Positions 27,368 to 33,732 of a stretch of DNA of 64,000 nucleotides are shown here, one piece after another; position 1 is the stretch's first letter, and each line of letters begins with the position of its first letter. Origin of the DNA: JAJDYQ01 sp963662865 (GTDB taxonomy: Bacteria > Pseudomonadota > Gammaproteobacteria > JAJDYQ01); NCBI GenBank assembly GCA_963662865.1, contig OY759969.1:1736001-1800000 (forward strand). The letters run 5' to 3'. A model generated the notes under the pieces. It was given only the letters and a program-made list of their open reading frames with translations. It ran no database searches and was not told where the DNA came from. The position numbers and the translations under genes were made by a program.

Positions 27368-27951
27368 ATACAAAATTTGCTCTTATTCTCTGTCTTGCAT
27401 CACTCTTGTCAGGCTGCGCCGGAGGGCTTGTTCTGGGTGGGGTCGCGGCAGGCACTACCACGATCCATGACCGAAGGAGCGTCGGTACGGTTATTGATGA
27501 TCGGGTACTATCCTTGAACATCGACAATGCCTTGTACGCCGACAGCGAACTCAACGAGGCCAGTCACATCAATGTAACTGTCTATAACGAGACTATATTG
27601 CTGAGTGGCGAAGTTCCAAACGAAGACCTGAAGGTGCGCGCCAACGCTATTACTGCCAAACTTGCCGGAAACCGACAAGTTTTTAACGAGCTGGCTATTC
27701 GCACCCCGTCCTCTCTGCTGGAACGAGGTCGGGATGCCCTTACTACGGCAAAGGCCAAAGCCACGCTGCTGAATATTGATCTGCCCGGTTTTGATCCAAC
27801 GCGAATCAAGACAACCACGGAGGCGGGGGTCGTTTATCTAATGGGGCTGGTAACCAATGAGGAGGCCGACAGGGCGTCTGAAAAAATCAGGGCGGTCAAC
27901 GGGGTGGCAAAGGTTATACGCCTCTTTGAATATATTACTCCGAAAAACTAG
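27364..27951 (+). CDS. dolP: BON-domain outer-membrane lipoprotein DolP (YraP)
   Basis: A 195-residue lipoprotein; lipobox LLSGC puts the acylated cysteine at residue 19. It is followed by two BON domains (RVLSLNIDNALYADSELNEA to about residue 120, then KATLLNIDLPGFDPTRIKTT). DolP supports outer-membrane integrity at the division site in Escherichia coli. It is the last gene of the lpoA cluster and converges on sspB. Confidence 0.93.
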   Translation: MNTKFALILCLASLLSGCAGGLVLGGVAAGTTTIHDRRSVGTVIDDRVLSLNIDNALYADSELNEASHINVTVYNETILLSGEVPNEDLKVRANAITAKLAGNRQVFNELAIRTPSSLLERGRDALTTAKAKATLLNIDLPGFDPTRIKTTTEAGVVYLMGLVTNEEADRASEKIRAVNGVAKVIRLFEYITPKN

Positions 27952-28014
27952 AGACCTGATCGATGGCATCGATGTGCCGATGAGTCACTTCGCCAATGCG
28001 GGTATCCATCATGC

Positions 28015-28458
28015 CTATTTGACGATTTTCAGATCGGGCCTATTCGGCCTCGGTTGAGGCGGAAGATCATTGTCGGTGGTGCCGACGCTGCTTTGTGCGG
28101 TATTGGCCTGCACGGCGCCATCCGGTTTGCCGCCACTATGATGGTGCTTAGGGGTAAATACCTGACCTGCGCCGCTTTCCTTTGCGTAAATCGCATAAAC
28201 CGCCTCGACCGGAATCAGAATATGCCGCTCTCTGCCGGAAAATCCGGCATCGAATGTAATGTATTCCAGTCCCAGTTCAAGGTTGCGAACCGCCGAAGGG
28301 ACAAGGTTCAGGATAATTTCTCCATCAACCACGTGCTCGGACGGTACTTCAACGCTATCAACCCCGGCGTCAACTGCAATATAGGGGGTCATCCCATTAT
28401 CCAGAATCCAGTCATAAAAGGCCCGGATAAGATACGGTCGTGTCGTCGTTTGCTTCAT
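28015..28458 (-). CDS. sspB: ClpXP protease specificity-enhancing factor SspB
   Basis: A 147-residue adaptor. The substrate-binding domain covers about residues 1-110 (RPYLIRAFYDWILDNGMTPY, ILIPVEAVYAIYAKESG). A flexible acidic/polar linker follows, and the protein ends in RPNRPDLKIVK, the short tail that docks on ClpX. It delivers ssrA-tagged proteins to ClpXP. No sspA gene is adjacent, unlike the usual sspA-sspB pair. Confidence 0.95.
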   Translation of the reverse strand: MKQTTTRPYLIRAFYDWILDNGMTPYIAVDAGVDSVEVPSEHVVDGEIILNLVPSAVRNLELGLEYITFDAGFSGRERHILIPVEAVYAIYAKESGAGQVFTPKHHHSGGKPDGAVQANTAQSSVGTTDNDLPPQPRPNRPDLKIVK

Positions 28459-28552
28459 GTTTGCCGTACAACCCCGTTAAAAATAAGGCGAATGCTAACA
28501 AACCGGCCTGCAAATGACCAGATAGGCGTATTGACCCGTACCCGTGCAGCTT

Positions 28553-29308
28553 CTACTGTGCGCCGGATGGTTTGTTTTTTCTCAACGCTCTCAGCGAAAA
28601 AACCGGTCCTGATATTGCGTAGATAATGAAACCGGCCAGAATCACTTTTGGCGGGTCAAGGGATGCGAACATAAATGCCAAAACTATGGCCAGTATTGCA
28701 ATAAACGGTACTCTGTGTCCGGCGCCGATGTCCTTGAAGCTATAGTAGCGAATGTTGCTTACCATCAGGGCACCTGCGGTCAAGGTGATGACAAATGCGG
28801 GTAGTATCAGGCCAGCGCCTTGCAGGCCGATGTCGTCGGCCACCCAGACGATGCCAACAAGCAGCGCCGCTGCTGCCGGGCTGGCCAGTCCTTTGAAAAA
28901 GCGTTTGTCTTCGTTATCGCACTGTGCGCTAAACCGTGCGAGGCGCAGCGCCGCTGTCGCGGTATAAAAAAAGGCGGCTATCCAACCGAGCTTGGCCCAT
29001 CCCAGTTGAACCATATGAATCAGGGACCATTCGTAAATGACCAGGGCCGGTGCCAGACCAAAGCAAACCATATCGGACAGGCTGTCGTACTCGGCACCAA
29101 AGTCGCTGGCTGTGTTTGTCATTCGTGCGACGCGGCCATCAAGCCCGTCAATCACTATGGCAATAAAAATCGCTATGGCCGCCGCCTGGTAGCGTCCGTG
29201 CATGGATGCGACAATACTGTAAAAGCCGGCAAGTAACCCCGCCGTGGTCAATAGATTGGGGAGCAGGTATATGCCCTTGCGTTGCTTTTTTTCGTCTTCT
29301 GAAGACAT
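28553..29308 (-). CDS. pssA: CDP-diacylglycerol--serine O-phosphatidyltransferase
   Basis: A 251-residue membrane enzyme of the CDP-alcohol phosphatidyltransferase family. It makes phosphatidylserine. The signature D-G-x2-A-R-x8-G-x3-D-x3-D is present as DGLDGRVARMTNTASDFGAE followed by YDSLSD. About seven membrane helices are visible. The start at 29308 (MSSEDEKKQRKG) has the ribosome binding site GGGAAAG. It lies 13 bases after the psd-like gene's stop, so the two are probably co-transcribed. Confidence 0.93.
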   Translation of the reverse strand: MSSEDEKKQRKGIYLLPNLLTTAGLLAGFYSIVASMHGRYQAAAIAIFIAIVIDGLDGRVARMTNTASDFGAEYDSLSDMVCFGLAPALVIYEWSLIHMVQLGWAKLGWIAAFFYTATAALRLARFSAQCDNEDKRFFKGLASPAAAALLVGIVWVADDIGLQGAGLILPAFVITLTAGALMVSNIRYYSFKDIGAGHRVPFIAILAIVLAFMFASLDPPKVILAGFIIYAISGPVFSLRALRKNKPSGAQ

Positions 29309-29321
29309 GCTTTCCCGTATC

Positions 29322-29972
29322 TCAGGTTTTACCGACCGCCTCATCGTGATTGAAGGTTGCAAGCGTGTCAATCCCCGCTGTTACGGCCTGACCCTGTTGC
29401 ACGTTGAGGTATGATTTTTGGTCTACCAGAATATCTATCTGACTGAAAATCGGAAATCGTCCGCATCTTGCGCCCTGACCGATTCGTTCACCCGCCTGAG
29501 TGGAGCATTCCGGATTGCCCCAGACGGATTCGCCGAATACTATCATGGTAACGTCGTCCAGTTCGTCTGTCTGAATCCACCAGGCGGCCCTGATGGTTTT
29601 ATTGGCATCCCCCTGGTTTTGTCCGTCCGCCTGCGGCCAGTATTCCATGAGTTTGCCTTCCGTGGGGCTACGGCTATGATAGACGCGGAACAGGTTGGGG
29701 CGAATTCTTATTCGCCGAGCCGCTCTGGCCAGAAATGGGTCGTGGAAAAAATCAATCATGATAACGGTTCCATCAACCGGGCTCATTACGCCGAGCGGGT
29801 GTGACGGCAACTCTCGGTCGGGGTCGTAGTAATATAGAATCAGCAGCAGTGTGGCCGGAAGCAGCAGCGCCATGGCCCATGCTCCTTTCCATGCCAGCAT
29901 GATCAGCGCCAGCAGTACGGCCAGCAGTATCCATCGGATACCTTTCCGGGCAATAAGACTGAATCGCTGCAC
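29322..29972 (-). CDS. Phosphatidylserine decarboxylase-like protein with degenerate self-cleavage motif
   Basis: A 216-residue protein of the short Psd type, with two N-terminal membrane helices and the motif GVMSPVDGTVI. It is paired with pssA, as expected for phosphatidylethanolamine synthesis. Active Psd cleaves itself at a Gly-Ser bond to form a pyruvoyl group. At the aligned site this protein has F-P-I-F-S-Q-I-D instead of R-F-G-S-R-V-D, so the glycine is replaced by phenylalanine while the serine is kept. It may be a divergent active form or a non-catalytic relative, with the true Psd elsewhere. Confidence 0.75.
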   Translation of the reverse strand: MQRFSLIARKGIRWILLAVLLALIMLAWKGAWAMALLLPATLLLILYYYDPDRELPSHPLGVMSPVDGTVIMIDFFHDPFLARAARRIRIRPNLFRVYHSRSPTEGKLMEYWPQADGQNQGDANKTIRAAWWIQTDELDDVTMIVFGESVWGNPECSTQAGERIGQGARCGRFPIFSQIDILVDQKSYLNVQQGQAVTAGIDTLATFNHDEAVGKT

Positions 29973-30126
29973 GTTATTTCACCCGTATGGCCGGCAAGGT
30001 GCCGGGACAGAGCTGGCCGTGTATCCGACCAAGGGGAATGCAATGCTCATTTACTCTGGAGAAACTGCGCTTTTTCGGCCATTTTTGCCCTGTCTCGCAC
30101 TCGCCTGCGCGAACTTCAATCGCCTG

Positions 30127-31143
30127 CTAGTTCTTTTTCTTATCAACCAGTGCGTTGGCCGCAATCCAGGGCATCAACCTGCGTAGCTCCGCACCAATCT
30201 GCTCAATCGGGTGTGCGGCGTTGTTGCGGCGACAGGCTGTCATTTCAGGGTAGTTGGCCTGCCCTTCCAGAATGAATTTTTTGGCGTATGCCCCATTGCG
30301 GATATTCGCCAGGGCTGCTCGCATGGCCTGACGGCTTTTATCGTTAATCACCTTCGGGCCGGTAGTATATTCACCATATTCGGCATTGTTCGAGATTGAG
30401 TAGTTCATGTTTGCGATGCCGCCTTCAAATATCAGGTCCACGATAAGCTTCAGTTCGTGCAGACATTCAAAGTATGCCATTTCGGGGGCATAACCTGCTT
30501 CAACCAGTGTTTCAAACCCGGCCTTTATCAGTTCTACCACTCCGCCACATAATACGGCCTGTTCTCCAAACAGGTCGGTTTCTGTTTCGTCTTTGAAGGT
30601 CGTTTCGATAATCGCCGTGCGGCCACCGCCTATGCCGGAGGCGTAGGAGAGTGCGACATCCCTGGCCTTGCCGGAGATATCCTGGAAAACTGCGATCAGG
30701 TCGGGAACACCGGCACCTCGGATGAATTCGGAACGGACCGTGTGTCCCGGTGCTTTCGGGGCGATCATGATGACGTCCAGATCGGCACGGGGGACAATCT
30801 GGTTGTAGTGAATGCTGAATCCATGGGCAAAGGCCAATGTTGCGCCCTGCTTGATGTTGTTCTCTATCCCGTCATGATAGAGCCGGGACTGGAATTCGTC
30901 CGGCGTCAGAACCATGACGATGTCGGCGCCTTTTACTGCGTCGGCTGTGTTTTTTACGGTAAGGCCGGCGGCACTGGCTTTCGCCACGGTGGCTGAGCCT
31001 TCGCGTAAAGCCACTGTTACGTCAACACCTGAGTCTTTCAGGTTGTTCGCATGCGCGTGTCCCTGCGAGCCATATCCAACAATCGTAACCTTCATGCCCT
31101 GAATGATGGATGGGTCGGCGTCCTTGTCGTAGTAAATTTTCAT
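30127..31143 (-). CDS. ilvC: Ketol-acid reductoisomerase (NADP+)
   Basis: A 338-residue class I enzyme of valine and isoleucine synthesis. The nucleotide-binding loop is VTIVGYGSQGHAHANNLKDS near residue 18. Metal-binding acidic residues lie in the C-terminal helical domain (DLFGEQAVLCGG, FECLHELKLIVDLI). It is the third gene of ilvB-ilvN-ilvC. A 27-base palindrome (31204-31231) lies between it and ilvN. Confidence 0.97.
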   Translation of the reverse strand: MKIYYDKDADPSIIQGMKVTIVGYGSQGHAHANNLKDSGVDVTVALREGSATVAKASAAGLTVKNTADAVKGADIVMVLTPDEFQSRLYHDGIENNIKQGATLAFAHGFSIHYNQIVPRADLDVIMIAPKAPGHTVRSEFIRGAGVPDLIAVFQDISGKARDVALSYASGIGGGRTAIIETTFKDETETDLFGEQAVLCGGVVELIKAGFETLVEAGYAPEMAYFECLHELKLIVDLIFEGGIANMNYSISNNAEYGEYTTGPKVINDKSRQAMRAALANIRNGAYAKKFILEGQANYPEMTACRRNNAAHPIEQIGAELRRLMPWIAANALVDKKKN

Positions 31144-31203
31144 CGTTTTCCCCTAAAAGGTCTTTCGATAACCGTATGCCCGGCTAAGGGCGAATATTGT
31201 TAA

Positions 31204-31231
31204 GGCAAACTCTGATTGAATCAGGGTCTCC
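31204..31231. repeat. Dispersed palindrome, CTCTGATT type, copy 2
   Basis: GGCAAACTCTGATT and AATCAGGGTCTCC flank a single G just after the ilvN stop codon. It matches the palindrome at 1040-1066. Within the operon it could also act as an intercistronic hairpin that stabilises or processes the mRNA. Confidence 0.55.
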
Positions 31232-31726
31232 TCAGGCCGTCAGCGCCTTCTCTCCACGGGCAATGCCTGTCACGCCTGACCGTACAACTTCGATAATCTG
31301 TTTTCTGTCCAGCGCTTCAATAAATGCGTCCAGTTTCCGCACGGAACCTGTTATTTCAATGGTGTATGTTCTCTCGGAAACATCAAGTACTCGACCTCGG
31401 AATATGTCAACCAGCCGCTTAACGTCGTCGCAGGTGTCGCGTGTGTCGGCACTCACTTTGATCAGCATCATTTCACGTTCAATGTGACCGCCCTCGGTAA
31501 GATCCACCAGTTTGACAACTTCAATCAGTTTGTTCAACTGCTTGGTAATCTGTTCAATGATCTCGTCCGTACCGCGGGTTACCAGGGTCATGCGGGACAG
31601 GGTTGGGTCGTCGGTCGGTGCCACGGACAGGGATTCAATGTTGTACCCTCGCGCTGAAAACAGGCCCGCTACACGCGACAGCGCCCCTGATTCATTTTCC
31701 AGCAGTATGGAAATAATGTGTCTCAT
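31232..31726 (-). CDS. ilvN: Acetolactate synthase small (regulatory) subunit
   Basis: A 164-residue protein with an N-terminal ACT domain (MRHIISILLENESGALSRVA, GLFSARGYNIESLSVAPT) and the C-terminal domain typical of IlvN/IlvH. It binds valine and regulates the large subunit. It starts 33 bases after the ilvB stop. The symbol ilvH is equally used for this type. Confidence 0.96.
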   Translation of the reverse strand: MRHIISILLENESGALSRVAGLFSARGYNIESLSVAPTDDPTLSRMTLVTRGTDEIIEQITKQLNKLIEVVKLVDLTEGGHIEREMMLIKVSADTRDTCDDVKRLVDIFRGRVLDVSERTYTIEITGSVRKLDAFIEALDRKQIIEVVRSGVTGIARGEKALTA

Positions 31727-31759
31727 CTGTTTATCGCCCCGGAGGTATCCACGCCCGCC

Positions 31760-33457
31760 CTAAACCAGAATCATTTCGTTCTGACCGCCACCGGCCGGGA
31801 TCATGGGATAGACGTTTTCTTCAGGGTCCGTAATAAAGTCCATGAAAACCAGTCTGTCTTTGTGCTGCATGGCTTCCTGCATTGCAGGTATAACGTCGGC
31901 CTTGTTGTCGATGCGCATGCCGATGTGGCCATATGATTCGGACAGTTTTACAAAATCAGGCAGGGATTCCATGTAGGACATGGCATAACGTCCCTGGTAA
32001 AAAAATTCCTGCCACTGACGCACCATGCCGAGATAACCGTTGTTCAGGGAAACGATCTTGACCGGCAGGCTATATTGCAGGCAGGTGGACAGCTCTTGTA
32101 TGCACATCTGTATGCTGCCCTCACCGGTAATGCACGCCACGGTCTGTTGCGGATGTGCGAATTGCGCCCCCATCGCCGCCGGCAGACCAAATCCCATTGT
32201 GCCCAGACCACCGGAGTTGATCCACTGGTAGGGCCGGTCAAATTTGTAGTACTGGGCCGCCCACATCTGGTGCTGCCCTACATCAGAGGTAATTATGGCG
32301 TCTCCTTCGGTGACTTTGTAGAGTTCTTCGACTACGTACTGCGGCTTGATGACCTGCGTTGTTTCCCGGTCATATTTGAGGCAGTCCATGGCCCGCCATT
32401 CATCAATCTGCTTCCACCAGGCTTTGAGCGCAGTGGCCTTTGGTTTGCGCTTGATCTCTTTCAATGCCGTAATCATCTGCTTAAGTACGTCGCTGATGTC
32501 GCCAACAATCGGTATGTCAACCTTGACATTTTTGGAGATTGAGGACGGGTCGATATCGATGTGGATAATCCGTGCATCCGGACAGAATTTTTCAATATTG
32601 CCGGTCACACGATCATCAAACCGTGCGCCAACCGCGAGCAGTACGTCGCTTTTATGCATTCCCATATTCGCTTCGTAGGTGCCGTGCATGCCGAGCATGC
32701 CGACAAATTGCCTGTCGGTCGCCGGATAACCGCCCAGTCCCATCAGGGTATTGGTCACCGGATAACCCAGTAAACCGGCCAGCTCTGCGAGCGGTTTCGC
32801 GGCGTTTGACCAGATGACGCCTCCCCCTGTGTAGATCATGGGGCGCTCGGCGGATAGCAGTAGTTTGACGGCCCGTTTTATCTGTCCCGGATGGCCCTGG
32901 GTGACGGGTTTGTAAGAGCGGATGTCAATCTTCTCCGGGTATTTGAATTCGGCCTTCTGCGCGGTAATGTCCTTGGGGATGTCCACCACTACCGGACCCG
33001 GACGCCCGGATGAAGCCAGATAGAAGGCTTTCTTGATGGTCTGCGCAAGTTCATCAACGGTTTTGACCAGAAAGTTATGCTTGACGCACGGGCGGGTAAT
33101 GCCCACGGAGTCCACTTCCTGAAAGGCATCATTGCCAATAAGCGGGGTGGGCACCTGCCCGGTAATGACCACCATGGGCACTGAGTCCATGTGCGCCGTT
33201 GCAATGCCGGTCACGGCGTTCGTGGCACCGGGACCTGATGTGACGAGCACGCATCCCGGTTTGCCGGTGGCGCGCGCATAACCGTCCGCGGCGTGTGTGG
33301 CACCCTGTTCGTGACGTACCAGGATGTGCTTGATGTCTTCCTGTTGATACAGGCAGTCGTAGATATGCAGGACTGCGCCGCCCGGATATCCGAACAGGTA
33401 TTCAACCCCTTCTTTCTTCAGGCTGCGAATCAGTATTTCTGCACCAGTCAGTACCAC
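31760..33457 (-). CDS. ilvB: Acetolactate synthase large (catalytic) subunit
   Basis: A 565-residue thiamine-diphosphate enzyme, first step of branched-chain amino acid synthesis. Motifs are GYPGGAVLHIYDCLY, the catalytic glutamate in VRHEQGATHAADGYARA, and the cofactor-binding segment ITGEGSIQMCIQELSTC, which has GEG in place of the more common GDG. It starts the ilvBNC operon. Its promoter (33564-33592) and a terminator hairpin (33512-33536) lie upstream. Confidence 0.96.
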   Translation of the reverse strand: MVLTGAEILIRSLKKEGVEYLFGYPGGAVLHIYDCLYQQEDIKHILVRHEQGATHAADGYARATGKPGCVLVTSGPGATNAVTGIATAHMDSVPMVVITGQVPTPLIGNDAFQEVDSVGITRPCVKHNFLVKTVDELAQTIKKAFYLASSGRPGPVVVDIPKDITAQKAEFKYPEKIDIRSYKPVTQGHPGQIKRAVKLLLSAERPMIYTGGGVIWSNAAKPLAELAGLLGYPVTNTLMGLGGYPATDRQFVGMLGMHGTYEANMGMHKSDVLLAVGARFDDRVTGNIEKFCPDARIIHIDIDPSSISKNVKVDIPIVGDISDVLKQMITALKEIKRKPKATALKAWWKQIDEWRAMDCLKYDRETTQVIKPQYVVEELYKVTEGDAIITSDVGQHQMWAAQYYKFDRPYQWINSGGLGTMGFGLPAAMGAQFAHPQQTVACITGEGSIQMCIQELSTCLQYSLPVKIVSLNNGYLGMVRQWQEFFYQGRYAMSYMESLPDFVKLSESYGHIGMRIDNKADVIPAMQEAMQHKDRLVFMDFITDPEENVYPMIPAGGGQNEMILV

Positions 33458-33511
33458 CAGTATTCTCCGCGTGACGCCCTCTCTCAGGACGGACAGGTTA
33501 AAACGTTCCCA

Positions 33512-33536
33512 ACAAAAAAGCCCGCGACGCGGACTT
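33512..33536 (-). terminator. Terminator hairpin in the ilv leader, possible attenuator
   Basis: On the minus strand AAGTCCGC and GCGGGCTT form an eight-base stem with a three-base loop, including one G-U pair that exists only in the minus-strand RNA. TTTTTT and G follow. It sits about 20-45 bases after the predicted transcription start and 55 bases before ilvB. No leader peptide rich in Ile, Leu or Val codons fits in front of it. Confidence 0.7.
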
Positions 33537-33563
33537 TTCAGCTACTTTTACCAGAATCTGCTG

Positions 33564-33592
33564 AAATTACTTATATTGTAATATAAGGTCAA
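33564..33592 (-). promoter_or_regulatory. ilv operon promoter with an 18-base palindrome in its spacer
   Basis: On the minus strand TTGACC (33592-33587) and TAATTT (33569-33564) are 17 bases apart. A perfect palindrome with eight-base arms (CTTATATT / AATATAAG, centre two bases) occupies 33570-33587, almost exactly the spacer. This is a typical position for a repressor operator. Confidence 0.6.
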
Positions 33593-33732
33593 GCCTAAAG
33601 TTTGTGGAAGTTATGAGCAAGCGGTGTATGAGAGACGATTGTTCAGATGGATGTGCAGGGTAAAGGTCTGTATTCGACGGATGCGCCCACTATCGTGCCG
33701 GGTCCGACCCGATTTTTTGACGAGATTGTGGC

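Noticed and set aside
33512..33557. Classical leader-peptide attenuator or T-box for the ilv operon
   Set aside because: The space between promoter and hairpin is about 20 bases, with no start codon or run of Ile/Leu/Val codons and no room for a T-box fold.
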